DNA from: Rhodopseudomonas palustris
GTDB taxonomy: Bacteria; Pseudomonadota; Alphaproteobacteria; Rhizobiales; Xanthobacteraceae
DNA: 64,000 nucleotides
Direction of reading: 5' to 3'
Assembly (NCBI GenBank): GCA_016215605.1
Contig: JACRJB010000068.1
Span: 154,270 to 218,269 of the forward strand
Part shown: piece after piece, positions 1 to 10,010 of the stretch
Layout: every line of letters starts with the position of its first letter
Numbering within the stretch: position 1 is the first letter of the stretch
Program-made: the position numbers and the translations under genes
The notes under the pieces: model-generated
What the model saw: only the letters and a program-made list of their open reading frames with translations
What the model was told of the DNA's origin: nothing
The model's database searches: none

Positions 1-148
1 GCCAGAAACCGAAGAAGAAGGCCGGTGCGTAGAACGGAAACGGTTGAACCGGGTGTTGGGCTGCGATCGGAGCTTCCGCCAGTTGAAGAGCCTTGCGGCG
101 TTCGCGATAGGATCTCAGATCGATGACATTTGCCGCTTGGGAAGACAT
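1..148 (-). CDS. Partial small hypothetical protein running off the window edge
   Basis: Minus-strand ATG at 148 gives MSSQAANVIDLRSYRERRKALQLAEAPIAAQHPVQPFPFYAPAFFFGFW..., open to the window edge, just downstream of the ABC substrate-binding gene. Confidence 0.4.
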   Translation of the reverse strand, partial: MSSQAANVIDLRSYRERRKALQLAEAPIAAQHPVQPFPFYAPAFFFGFW

Positions 149-212
149 GCTACCTCACCGCTGCCGGTCGATGGTCGTTCGGTTCCGCTGATCGGACTTG
201 TGGCGCGTCGGT

Positions 213-1193
213 TCACGAGCCGCGGGGCGTCCAGATCTTCACCGCGTCGGTCTTCACCTTGGTGGGGATCAGGCCCTCGGCGAAGAACACGTCGGCGATT
301 TTCTGTTGTTCGGACAGGCCGTCGGGCGTGACTCGGTCGACCGCGTAGGAGCGGTGGCTGTTGGCTTCTTCGACGATGGCGGGCTCGATGCTCCATAATC
401 CCGCCAGCAGCGCCGCGGCGTCCTTGGGGTGCTCCTTCACCCAGCGCCCGGTCTCCGCGAGCTTGGTGTAAATCACGTTTAGCACGTCGCTGCGCTTGTC
501 GGCGAACGCTGCGGAGGCGAGATAATAGCGCTTGTAGCTGGCGAGCCCGCCGGAGCCGTCCGACAGAACGTGCGCATTGGTCTGGTGGCGCGCACTGGTG
601 TAGAACGGGTCCCACGCCACCCAGGCGTCGACATTGTTGCTGACGAAAGCGGCGCGGCCGTCGGCTGGCGCGAGATAAGCAGGGGTAATGTCCTTGAAGG
701 TGAGCCCGGCCTTGGCCAGCGCCGCGAGCAGCAGATAGTGGCTGCCGGCGCCCTTGGTCACCGCGACCTTCTTGCCCTTCAGATCGGCCAGCGTCTGGAT
801 CGGCGATTTCTCCGCGACGAGAATTGCCTGTGCCGACGGCGATGCTTTCTCTTCGGCGACATAAGCCAGCTGCGCACCAGCCGCCTGTGCGAAGATCGGC
901 ACGGTGTCGGCGACATCGGCGCCGAAATCGACGCTGCCGACATTGATCGATTCGAGCAGCGGCAGGCCGCTGGTGAATTCGTTCCAGGTGACCTTGACGC
1001 CGAGCGGCGCCAGCGCCTTGTCCAGCTCGCCGTTCGATTTCAGAACCGCGATCAGGGTCGATGAGCGCTGGTAGCCGATCCGTACGGTGTCCGACGACGA
1101 CTGCGCGAAGCCGGGTTGGCTGAAAAAGCCGATCGACGTAGCGGCCAAGGCCGACGCGAGGGCCGACAGCAGGATGGAGCGTCGCGAGATCAT
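213..1193 (-). CDS. Aliphatic sulfonate-type ABC transporter substrate-binding protein (SsuA/TauA family)
   Basis: MISRRSILLSALASALAATS twin-arginine-like signal, then VRIGYQRSSTLIAVLK...; strongly similar to the two other SsuA-like proteins in this window. Confidence 0.85.
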   Translation of the reverse strand: MISRRSILLSALASALAATSIGFFSQPGFAQSSSDTVRIGYQRSSTLIAVLKSNGELDKALAPLGVKVTWNEFTSGLPLLESINVGSVDFGADVADTVPIFAQAAGAQLAYVAEEKASPSAQAILVAEKSPIQTLADLKGKKVAVTKGAGSHYLLLAALAKAGLTFKDITPAYLAPADGRAAFVSNNVDAWVAWDPFYTSARHQTNAHVLSDGSGGLASYKRYYLASAAFADKRSDVLNVIYTKLAETGRWVKEHPKDAAALLAGLWSIEPAIVEEANSHRSYAVDRVTPDGLSEQQKIADVFFAEGLIPTKVKTDAVKIWTPRGS

Positions 1194-1609
1194 TACGGAG
1201 CCTTCCTGACGAGACGGGCGATGTCGCCGCGGATGAGGCGATCGCACGGCTCATTGTGCTTCATTTTGGACCTTCATCTTGCCGATCGCGCGTTCCGTCG
1301 GCAATTCTGCAGTTTCCGTGAAGGCGGCTCATTTGTGCTTCGTGAAGTTTGCCGCCGAGAAAATCATTTCTCGCCGGTGTCGGCGCCAGTGGAGCGGCTG
1401 AATGGAGCGATGTCGATCACGCTCGCGAGGAATGGATATTCCGATTAATTATCGATGGGCAGTACAGTCGGACTGCGTAGTTGGCATTCGAGGGAATGCT
1501 ATTTCGAATCGGAGGAGGCCACGCGACGATTTGATCTGAGGCAAAGTCGGTCGTCATGAGCCGAACCAAAAGTCTCTGCAGAAGCGAATGGCTTGCAGAG
1601 GTAGGATAG

Positions 1610-3061
1610 ATGACGAGTGCTGCTGCGGACAACGAGACGTCCGTCCCGCAAGACCCCGATGTCATCGCAGCCGTCGTCCGCCGTGCGCGGAAAGCCCAGG
1701 CGGCGTTCGCCAGCGCGAGCCAGGAGACCGCCGACTCGGCGGTGCGTGCACTCGCTTGGGCGATCTATCGGCCGGACCGCGCTCGCGAACTGGCGACGCT
1801 CGCCGTGGCCGATACGGCGCTCGGCAATGTGGCGGACAAGATCGTCAAGAAGCAGCGTAAGACCTTCGGGACGCTGCGCGACCTGCTGCGGGTGAAATCC
1901 GTCGGGCTGATCGAGCAGGACGCCGCGCGCGGCCTCGTCAAATACGCCAAGCCGATCGGCGTCGTCGCGGCGCTGACACCATCGACCAATCCGGGCGCGA
2001 CGCCGGTCAACAAGGCGATGATGGCGCTGAAGGGCCGCAACGCGATCATCATCGCGCCGTCGCCGCTCGGCTACGCCACCACCGCGCGCGCGGTCGCGTT
2101 GATGCGGGCGGAGTTGGCGTCGATCGCGCTGGATCCGGATCTGGTGCAGGTGCTGCCGGCGCCGGTGACCAAGCAGGCGACCGACGTTTTGATGAAGGCG
2201 GTCGATCTGGTGGTCGTCACCGGATCGCAGGATAACGTCCGGCGCGCGGCCGCCAGCGGCACGCCGGCGATCGGCGTCGGCGTCGGCAACGTGCCGGTGA
2301 TCATCGACGAGACGGCGGATCTCACGGATGCCGCCGTGAAGATCGCGGCGTCGAAGACGTTCGACAATGCCACCTCCTGTTCGTCGGAGAACGCGCTGGT
2401 GATCGTCGATGTGGTCTACGATCAGGCGATCGATGCCTTGCGCCGAGCCGGCGCCCATCTCTGCAGCGCCGAGGAGACGCAGCGGATCGAGCGCACTCTG
2501 TGGCAGCGCGGCAAGCTCGATCGCAATCTGATCGCGCGGGATGCCTCGGTGCTGGCGTCCGCTTTCGGGCTTCCGGCGGAAGCCGCATCGGCGCGGTTCT
2601 TCCTCGCCGAGGAAACCGAAATCGGCAAGGCGCATCCGCTGTCGGGCGAGAAGCTGGCGCTGGTGCTCACGGTGTATCGCGCTCGCGATTTCGCCGCCGC
2701 CAAGGCGATCGTGCGCGACATTCTCGCGTATCAGGGACGCGGCCATTCGGTCGGGTTGCATTCGCGCAACGCGGCGCGCGGCGATGAACTCGCGGCCGAT
2801 CTCGACGTCGCGAGGGTGTTGGTGAACTTCGCCCATACTTTCGGCAATGGCGGCGGGTTCGATTCGGGCCTCAACTTCACGCTGTCGATGGGCTGCGGCT
2901 CCTGGCAGAAGAATTCGATCTCGGAGAATCTGAACTATCGCCACTTCCTCAACATCACCCATCTGGTCCGGGTGATCCCGGAGGATCGGCCGAGCGAGCA
3001 GGCGTTGTTCGGTCCGCATTGGGCGAAGATCGGCTACGCGCCGCGCGGCGATGAATCGTGA
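1610..3061 (+). CDS. sauS: Sulfoacetaldehyde dehydrogenase (CoA-acylating), SauS-like
   Basis: Acylating aldehyde dehydrogenase fold (TPSTNPGATPVNKAMMALKGRNAIIIAPSP; FDNATSCSSENALV catalytic Cys); sits with CoA-ligase subunits and xsc. Confidence 0.75.
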   Translation: MTSAAADNETSVPQDPDVIAAVVRRARKAQAAFASASQETADSAVRALAWAIYRPDRARELATLAVADTALGNVADKIVKKQRKTFGTLRDLLRVKSVGLIEQDAARGLVKYAKPIGVVAALTPSTNPGATPVNKAMMALKGRNAIIIAPSPLGYATTARAVALMRAELASIALDPDLVQVLPAPVTKQATDVLMKAVDLVVVTGSQDNVRRAAASGTPAIGVGVGNVPVIIDETADLTDAAVKIAASKTFDNATSCSSENALVIVDVVYDQAIDALRRAGAHLCSAEETQRIERTLWQRGKLDRNLIARDASVLASAFGLPAEAASARFFLAEETEIGKAHPLSGEKLALVLTVYRARDFAAAKAIVRDILAYQGRGHSVGLHSRNAARGDELAADLDVARVLVNFAHTFGNGGGFDSGLNFTLSMGCGSWQKNSISENLNYRHFLNITHLVRVIPEDRPSEQALFGPHWAKIGYAPRGDES

Positions 3062-3077
3062 TCGGCGGGCAGCTGAG

Positions 3078-4205
3078 ATGAACCTGCTCGAACACGCCGC
3101 CAAGACTCTGGTGCTGGCGCCCGCCGGCATCGCCACGCTGCCGGGGCGGCTTTGCGCGACGCCCGAGGAAGCCGCCGCTGCCGTCGCCGCGCTGCGGCCG
3201 GCGATGGTCAAGGCTCAGGTGCCGGCAGGCAAGCGTGGCAAAGCCGGGGGCATCCGGCCGGCAGACGGCGCCGAGCAGGCCGAAGTAGTCGCGCGCGACA
3301 TTCTGGCGATGACCATCGATGGCCATCGGGTGTCCAGTGTGCTGGTCGAGCAGCGTGCAACCATCGCGCGGGAGTACTATGCCGCTGTGCTGTGCGACCC
3401 CGTCCGCCGCGTCCCGCTCGTGCTGTTCTCTCCGGACGGTGGAGTCGACATCGAAGCGACGGCGGCGCGCGCGCCGGCGAGGTTGCGCCGCTACGAGGTC
3501 GATCTGCTGCACGGCTTTTCGCGGGACGAAGCGGAGCAGTTCACGGCGGGGCTCGATCTGCACGACGCGCGCGGCGCCGTCATCGATGTGCTGGTCCGAC
3601 TGTACGACGCCTTTGTCGGCAGCGACGCCGAACTGGTCGAGATCAATCCGCTGGCGGTGCTGGTCGACGGGCGTGTCATTGCCCTCGATGCCAAGGTCAA
3701 GCTCGATGACGCGGCCGCGTTTCGTCAGCCGGTGCTCGCCGCTGCCGCCGCGGCCGAACCGGCGACCGAGCTGGAGCGGCGCGGCGCGGCCGCCGGTCTG
3801 AAATTCCTGCAGTTCGACGGTAATGTCGGTGTGCTCGCCAACGGTGCCGGGCTGACCATGACGACGATGGACGTGATCCGGCATTTCGGCGGCCGGCCGG
3901 CGAATTTCCTCGAGATCGGCGGCGAGGCCTACACCAAGTCGGAGACCGCGCTCGGCCTGGTGCTCGACAATCCCGGGGTGAAGAGTCTCGTCGTGAATTT
4001 CTGCGGCGCGTTCGCCCGCACCGATGTGATGGCCGCGGGCGTAGTACAGGCTTGGCACAAATTGAATCCGTCGGTGCCGGTGTTCTTCTCGATTCACGGC
4101 ACCGGCGAGGACGAGGCGATCCGGCTGGTGCGCGAGCAGCTCGGGATCGAACCTTTCGACCTGATGGAGGACGCGGTGAAGGCTGCGGTCGAGGCGGCGT
4201 CATGA
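3078..4205 (+). CDS. ATP-grasp ADP-forming acyl-CoA ligase beta subunit (SucC-like; candidate sulfoacetate-CoA ligase subunit)
   Basis: MNLLEHAAKTLVLAPAGI...; ATP-grasp/SucC-like architecture (VEINPLAVLVDGRVIALDAKVKLDD; GGRPANFLEIGGEA); overlaps the alpha subunit by ATGA. Confidence 0.75.
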   Translation: MNLLEHAAKTLVLAPAGIATLPGRLCATPEEAAAAVAALRPAMVKAQVPAGKRGKAGGIRPADGAEQAEVVARDILAMTIDGHRVSSVLVEQRATIAREYYAAVLCDPVRRVPLVLFSPDGGVDIEATAARAPARLRRYEVDLLHGFSRDEAEQFTAGLDLHDARGAVIDVLVRLYDAFVGSDAELVEINPLAVLVDGRVIALDAKVKLDDAAAFRQPVLAAAAAAEPATELERRGAAAGLKFLQFDGNVGVLANGAGLTMTTMDVIRHFGGRPANFLEIGGEAYTKSETALGLVLDNPGVKSLVVNFCGAFARTDVMAAGVVQAWHKLNPSVPVFFSIHGTGEDEAIRLVREQLGIEPFDLMEDAVKAAVEAAS

Positions 4206-5101
4206 TCATTTTCCGCAAGCAGCACCGCGTCCTGGTCCAGGGGATCACCGGCAAGCAGGGCTCGTTCTGGACCGAGAAGATGCTCGGCGCGGGCACCCGT
4301 ATCGTCGCCGGCGTCAATCCGAAGCGGGCCGGCGACATCTATCTCGACGCGCCGGTCTATGCGTCGGCGAAGAAGGCAATGGCCGAGACGCCGTTCGACG
4401 TCGCGGTGATGTTCATCCCGCCGGCGCTGGCCAAGGAGGCGGCGCTCGACGCGATCGAGGCCGGTGCGAAGCTGCTGGTGGTGCTGACCGAGCACATCCC
4501 GATTCACGACGTGATGGCGATCCATGCGGTGGCGCGGATCAACGGCACACGCATCCTCGGGCCGAACACTGCGGGGCTGGTGACTCCCGGCGAGGGCTTT
4601 GTCGGCATCATGCCCGGGCACAATGACAGCATCTTCCGGCCGGGCGCGATCGGTGTGGTGTCGCGCAGCGGCAGTCTCGGTACGCTGGTCTCGCTCAATC
4701 TCACCCGCGCGGGGCTCGGACAGTCGGCCTTCATCGGCATCGGCGGTGATCCGATGATCGGGACGACGACGCGCGACGCGCTGGAGGCGCTCGATCGCGA
4801 TCCGCGGACGCAGGCGATCGTGCTGGTCGGCGAGATCGGCGGCGCGATGGAGGAAGACGCGGCGGTTCATGCCGCCGGGATGTCGAAGCCGGTGGTCGCC
4901 TTCATCGCCGGTCGTGCGGCGCCGCCGGGAAAGAAGATGGGCCACGCCGGCGCCATCGTCGGCGCGTCCGGCGGCAGCTACGCCGGCAAGCGCGATGCGC
5001 TCGAGCGCGCGGGCGTGACAGTGGTCGATACCCCGGCGCAGATTCCCGATGCCGTCCGGCGTCGATTGGCCGAGCGGCCGCCGCAAGCTGCAAGTGACTG
5101 A
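4202..5101 (+). CDS. ADP-forming acyl-CoA ligase alpha subunit (SucD-like; candidate sulfoacetate-CoA ligase subunit)
   Basis: VQGITGKQGSFWTEKM, GIVSRSGSLGTL-like and GHAGAIV motifs (phospho-His region) typical of SucD. Confidence 0.8.
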   Translation: MIIFRKQHRVLVQGITGKQGSFWTEKMLGAGTRIVAGVNPKRAGDIYLDAPVYASAKKAMAETPFDVAVMFIPPALAKEAALDAIEAGAKLLVVLTEHIPIHDVMAIHAVARINGTRILGPNTAGLVTPGEGFVGIMPGHNDSIFRPGAIGVVSRSGSLGTLVSLNLTRAGLGQSAFIGIGGDPMIGTTTRDALEALDRDPRTQAIVLVGEIGGAMEEDAAVHAAGMSKPVVAFIAGRAAPPGKKMGHAGAIVGASGGSYAGKRDALERAGVTVVDTPAQIPDAVRRRLAERPPQAASD

Positions 5102-5183
5102 TCACCCCGGTTCGCCATGGCAACGCCGCGGCGGCGCGACCATTGCGATTCTCTCGACCCCACCCTGCCAACAGGAACCGACC

Positions 5184-6953
5184 ATGAAGATGACCACCGA
5201 AGAAGCCTTCGTCAAAGTGCTGCAGCGCCACGGCATCCGGCACGCTTTCGGGATCATCGGCTCGGCCTTCATGCCGATCTCGGATCTGTTCCCGAAGGCC
5301 GGCATCACCTTCTGGGATTGCGCGCACGAGGGCAACGCGGCGCTGATCTGCGACGGCTTCACGAGGTCGACCGGGAAGATCGCGATGCTGGTCGCGCAGA
5401 ACGGCCCCGGCATCACCAATTTTGTCACCTCGGTGAAGACGGCGTACTGGAATCACACGCCGATGCTGCTGGTGACGCCGCAGGCCGCCAACAAGACGAT
5501 CGGGCAGGGTGGTTTCCAGGAAGTCGAGCAGATGGCGCTGTTCCGCGACATGGTCTGCTATCAAGAGGAGGTGCGCGACCCGTCGCGGATCGCCGAAGTG
5601 TTGAACCGCGTCATCGGCAAGGCGATCCGCGGCTCCGCGCCGGCGCAGATCAACGTGCCGCGCGATTTCTGGACCCACGTCATCGACATCGAACTGCCCC
5701 AGATCGTGACCTTCGAGCGCCCGAGCGGCGGTCCCGCCGCGATCGCCGAGGCGGCGCGGCTACTGTCGGCCGCACAATTCCCGGTGATCCTGTCCGGCGC
5801 CGGCGTGGTGATCGGCGATGCAATCGCCGACACGGTAGTTCTTGCCGAGCGGCTCGATGCACCGGTGTGCTCCGGCTATCAGCACAATGACAGCTTTCCC
5901 GGCAGCCACCGGCTGGCGCTCGGCCCACTCGGCTACAACGGCTCCAAGGCCGCGATGGAGGTGATCGCCAAGGCCGACGTCGTGCTGGCGCTCGGCACGC
6001 GGCTCAATCCGTTCTCCACCCTGCCGGGTTACGGCATCGATTATTGGCCGAAACACGCCAAGCTGATCCAGGTCGACGTCAATCCGGACCGGATCGGTCT
6101 CACCAAGCCGGTGAATGTGGCGATCGCGGGCGATGCCGCTCTTGTCGCGCAGCAGATCCTTGCCGAACTCGCGCCGCATGCCGGCGATTCCGGCCGCGAG
6201 GCGCGCAAGGCGATCGTGCATCAGGCGAAGTCGGCGTGGCTGCAGGCGTTGTCCGGGATCGATCACGAGGACGACGACGACGGCACCACCTGGAACGAAC
6301 GCGCGCGAACGCGCGAGCCGGAGCGGATGTCGCCGCGCCAAGCCTGGCGCGCGATCCAGGCCGGCCTGCCGAAGCAGGCGATCATCTCGTCCGACATCGG
6401 CAATAATTGCGCGATCGGTAACGCCTACCCGACCTTCGACGAGGGCCGCAAATATCTCGCGCCGGGCCTGTTCGGCCCTTGCGGCTACGGCTTTCCGGCG
6501 ATCATCGGCGCCAAGATCGGGCAACCCGACGTGCCCGTGGTCGGCTTCGCCGGCGACGGCGCCTTCGGCATCTCGATGAGCGAGATGGGGTCGATCGGCC
6601 GCAAGCCGTGGCCGGCGATCACCATGGTGATCTTCCGCAACTATCAGTGGGGTGCCGAGAAGCGCAACACCACGCTGTGGTACGACGACAACTTCGTCGG
6701 CACTGAACTCAACCCGGATCTCAGCTACGCCAGGGTGGCGGAGGCCTGCGGCTTGAAGGGCGTGGTGGCTCGGACGCCGGACGACCTGACGGCGGCGATC
6801 AGCGCCGCTTGCGCGGCGCAGGACGACGGCGTCACCACTTTCATCGAGGTGATCCTCAATCAGGAACTCGGCGAGCCGTTCCGTCGCGACGCGATGAAGA
6901 AGCCGGTGGTCGTGGCCGGCATCAATCCGGCGGACATGTGTCCGCAGCGATGA
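5184..6953 (+). CDS. xsc: Sulfoacetaldehyde acetyltransferase (ThDP-dependent)
   Basis: MKMTTEEAFVKVLQRHGIRHAFGIIGSAFMPISDLFPKAGITFWDCAHEGNAALICDGFTR...; ThDP-binding GDGAFGISMSEMGS...N; genomic context. Confidence 0.9.
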   Translation: MKMTTEEAFVKVLQRHGIRHAFGIIGSAFMPISDLFPKAGITFWDCAHEGNAALICDGFTRSTGKIAMLVAQNGPGITNFVTSVKTAYWNHTPMLLVTPQAANKTIGQGGFQEVEQMALFRDMVCYQEEVRDPSRIAEVLNRVIGKAIRGSAPAQINVPRDFWTHVIDIELPQIVTFERPSGGPAAIAEAARLLSAAQFPVILSGAGVVIGDAIADTVVLAERLDAPVCSGYQHNDSFPGSHRLALGPLGYNGSKAAMEVIAKADVVLALGTRLNPFSTLPGYGIDYWPKHAKLIQVDVNPDRIGLTKPVNVAIAGDAALVAQQILAELAPHAGDSGREARKAIVHQAKSAWLQALSGIDHEDDDDGTTWNERARTREPERMSPRQAWRAIQAGLPKQAIISSDIGNNCAIGNAYPTFDEGRKYLAPGLFGPCGYGFPAIIGAKIGQPDVPVVGFAGDGAFGISMSEMGSIGRKPWPAITMVIFRNYQWGAEKRNTTLWYDDNFVGTELNPDLSYARVAEACGLKGVVARTPDDLTAAISAACAAQDDGVTTFIEVILNQELGEPFRRDAMKKPVVVAGINPADMCPQR

Positions 6954-7005
6954 TGCGGAGGGAGGCGTCCGACCCGCTCGGACCCGGGCGCCGATGCGTT
7001 CGATG

Positions 7006-7479
7006 CTAGTCCGGCATCGGCACCGGGAGGGCGGTGACCGACTTGATCTTCTCCATCGCGAACCGCGATGTCACGTTCTTGAGCGACGCGGTGCTGATCA
7101 GCTTGCGATAGAACGTGTCGAAGCTCTTCATGTCGGCCGTGACCACGCGAAGCACGTAGTCGACGTCGCCGGCCATCCGGTAGATCTCGACCACTTCCGG
7201 CATGGCGCTGAGAGTCTGCGAGAACCGCGCCTGCCAGTCCTTGGAATGATCGCCGCCTTCGACGAAAACGAACACCGAAAGGCCCAGGCCGATCTTCGCT
7301 TGGTCGACCAGCGCGACGCGTCCGGTGATGACGCGGTCCATTTCCAGCCGCTGCATGCGCTTCCAGCAGGGCGTGGATGACAGGCCGATCCGGCTGGCGA
7401 TTTCCGCGATCGAGAGAGACGCATTCTCCTGCATCACCTGCAGGATCTTGCGGTCGATAGCATCGAGCGGACGGGACAT
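7006..7479 (-). CDS. Lrp/AsnC family transcriptional regulator
   Basis: MSRPLDAIDRKILQVMQENASLSIAEIASRIGLSSTPCWKRMQRLE HTH plus AsnC effector domain. Confidence 0.9.
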   Translation of the reverse strand: MSRPLDAIDRKILQVMQENASLSIAEIASRIGLSSTPCWKRMQRLEMDRVITGRVALVDQAKIGLGLSVFVFVEGGDHSKDWQARFSQTLSAMPEVVEIYRMAGDVDYVLRVVTADMKSFDTFYRKLISTASLKNVTSRFAMEKIKSVTALPVPMPD

Positions 7480-7780
7480 GTCGGGTGATAACCAAAGAGC
7501 ATTCGAGGACATCGCCATCACCGACCGCTCACGCAATTCGAGAACGCGTCGGTCGATCGGCAGCGACTGCGCGCGATCTAACGGTGGCGCGCGAGCGAAT
7601 ACAACGGCGCTCACGTAATTTGAAAAGGCGTTTTCCCAGGCGGTTGTTTCGGAGAACAGCTCACTCTTCGTGCCTCGACTGTGAGTTAATCATTGCGGGG
7701 GCCCAAATGACGTCGGCATCGTCCGCTGTCGATTCAGGCCTCCGGAGAGGACGTCTGGTGACCACGAGTGGGTGAGCCGG

Positions 7781-8278
7781 CTACGCCGCGCGGCCGGTGA
7801 ATTCCGCTGCCCAGCCGCCGGCATCGCTGAGATAGCGCAGCGCCTTGATCCGCCTCGTCGAGGTCAGCCGGAAATTGTGCTCGAGACCTGCCGGCACCAC
7901 GATGAAGTCACCCGGCGCGACGTGTAGCTCGGCCCGCCGCTCGTCGACGATGACGCCGAAGATGCCCGCGCCATCGAGGATATGACGGATTTCGTCGCCA
8001 CCGTGCCGGTGCCAGCTCTCGAATTTGGTCGCCAACTGTTTGTTGTCCGGCCGGTCTGGATGCAGCACGATCAAATCGCGCGCGGGAAATTCCGGGCGCG
8101 GCGGGATCGCGGACAGCAACTGCTCTTCGGCGTGGCGATCCAGCAGCGGCTGTTGCAACAACGACTCGAGCTCTGCCGGAACGGGGTGATGCTCGACGAC
8201 GATATGATGGGTGCGCGCAAGACGCGCGAGATCGTCGGGGGTCGCTTCGCGTCCGTCGTCGAACAACAGGGTCGCCAT
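7781..8278 (-). CDS. Cupin, acireductone-dioxygenase-like
   Basis: WHRHGGDEIRHILDGAGIFGVIVDERRAELHVAPGDFIVVPAGLEHNFRL: HxHxxxE...H metal ligands of the ARD family. Confidence 0.7.
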   Translation of the reverse strand: MATLLFDDGREATPDDLARLARTHHIVVEHHPVPAELESLLQQPLLDRHAEEQLLSAIPPRPEFPARDLIVLHPDRPDNKQLATKFESWHRHGGDEIRHILDGAGIFGVIVDERRAELHVAPGDFIVVPAGLEHNFRLTSTRRIKALRYLSDAGGWAAEFTGRAA

Positions 8279-8331
8279 TCGTTTGTCCTCTGGTTGGCAC
8301 GCTTGGCCGGAAGGGCGGCGTGGTTCATGAC

Positions 8332-9255
8332 TCAGCCGTGCGAAAGAATTTGTTCCGTCCAGATGCCGCCGCCGCAACACGCGGCGGTCAGTCCGTCATC
8401 GGGCGCTGTCCCGGAGGCGTCGGCGGCGCATTGCTGGCAATGGTTCGAGACGCGCAGATAACGTTCGGCGTCGGCGCGCGCGACATAGCGCTTCATCAAT
8501 CCGGGCGCCGGCAGATGCGCGAAGCGATGCTGCGGGACCAAAGGGATGATGTGGATGAGATGCGCGCCGGCATAGGCGACCCGTTCGGCAATGTCACCGA
8601 TGTGGTCTTCGTTGACGGTCGGGATCAGCACGGTGTCGACTTTGACGACGATGCCGCGGGCCGACGCCTGCGCGATGCCGTCGATCTGGTTGCGGATCAG
8701 TCGTTTTGCGGCCGCGGTGCCGTCGAGCCGGCGGTGGCGCCAGGCGATCGTCGGCGTGATCCGCGCCTGGATTGCCGGATCGACGGCGTTCACGGTGACC
8801 GTCAGGGTCGTGATGCCGCTCGCGGCGATCTGGTCGACCTGCTCCGGCAGCATCAAGCCGTTGGTCGACAGGCAGAGCGCCAGATCGGGCCAGCGCTCGT
8901 GCACTTTCGCGAGCGTGTCGAGTGCGTGGTGCGTTGCCAGCGGCTCGCCGGGACCGGCGACGCCCACGACCGACAGCGTGGAAGAAAGTGCCCGTGCTCT
9001 GGCAACGAGTTCGATCGCCTGCGTCGGTGTCAGCAGCCGGGATGCTTGATCGGCGTGATGGTCGTGCCGATCGAACGCCTGGGCGCAGAACGCGCAGTCG
9101 ATATTGCAGGCGGGACTGACCGGCAGATGCAGCCGCGTGATCGGGGCGGTGGTCTGTGCAGACGGGAGAACATCGGGACGCTTTCCGTTCGGCGCTGGAA
9201 ACGCCAGCGTTGCCGCCGTCATCGTCTGCGAGAGACCGGCGCCGCCTTCGGTCAT
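8332..9255 (-). CDS. NifB-like radical SAM protein (MarB paralogue)
   Basis: LHLPVSPACNIDCAFC (CX3CX2C), VGVAGPGEPLA, LCLSTNGLMLPE, NHCQQCAADA; close similarity to the protein at 33388-34350. Confidence 0.85.
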   Translation of the reverse strand: MTEGGAGLSQTMTAATLAFPAPNGKRPDVLPSAQTTAPITRLHLPVSPACNIDCAFCAQAFDRHDHHADQASRLLTPTQAIELVARARALSSTLSVVGVAGPGEPLATHHALDTLAKVHERWPDLALCLSTNGLMLPEQVDQIAASGITTLTVTVNAVDPAIQARITPTIAWRHRRLDGTAAAKRLIRNQIDGIAQASARGIVVKVDTVLIPTVNEDHIGDIAERVAYAGAHLIHIIPLVPQHRFAHLPAPGLMKRYVARADAERYLRVSNHCQQCAADASGTAPDDGLTAACCGGGIWTEQILSHG

Positions 9256-9632
9256 GATACGACGCGCTCGCGCAGCAAGCCGCTCTCGGCGAGTTCGCGC
9301 ACGGCGGAGTCGACGGCATCCTCGGTTTCGAAGGCGAGAATGCCGAGCGCCGTCAACCGGTCGACGCCGCATTCCCCGATCCGGGCGACGATCACGGCCC
9401 TGCAATCGGCGACCAGCTCGACCGACTCGTCCATCGGTTCGCGTCGCTGCGCACTGCGGTCGGCGCCGCAGGCGGGCCGGTTGGGCCTGGTTTCCAGCTG
9501 GCGCGGGGAACCGTCGGCGAAATCCCAGATCTGAAACCGTGTCGCATAACCGAAATGCTCGGTCACGGAGATGCCGTCGCCGGTTGCGATCGCCACCTTG
9601 ATCTGCCGCGTTGTCGGTGTCTGCGAATCCAT
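9252..9632 (-). CDS. NifX/NafY-type dinitrogenase cofactor-binding domain protein
   Basis: KVAIATGDGISVTEHFGYATRFQIWDF...; overlaps the NifB-like gene by ATGA, matching the NifX domain often fused at the C terminus of NifB. Confidence 0.75.
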   Translation of the reverse strand: MDSQTPTTRQIKVAIATGDGISVTEHFGYATRFQIWDFADGSPRQLETRPNRPACGADRSAQRREPMDESVELVADCRAVIVARIGECGVDRLTALGILAFETEDAVDSAVRELAESGLLRERVVS

Positions 9633-10010
9633 ATGCACCACGTCTTCTGCGAACCAGATTCGTAAAATCGTCTCGTTGTGCGAACACGCTTGTCTAGCGC
9701 AACCGGCGGAGGAAGAGTTTTCGTAGTCTCGCGGCAAGAGTGATGAGCGTTCTGAAATCTCGTCTACCGCTGGTGTCCGCTGCTACGCATGACGGGAACT
9801 CGTCCCGCGGTGTGGCGGGTGCGTCGCTGCAATCCCGATCACCATGGTCGATACGGCGACCGCCTCGCTTTGTCGTCTCGCGTCGGACCTCGCATCGATC
9901 GAGAAACGACTTCCACGCGATCAGCGCCGTTTGAAACAACTCTACTGCGATCGTGCCCGGTGAGCAGGCTTCTTGCTGAACTCATCGGACCGTATTGACG
10001 CCGATCAGCA

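Noticed and set aside
1499-3211. 570-aa minus-strand ORF
   Set aside because: Antisense shadow of sauS.
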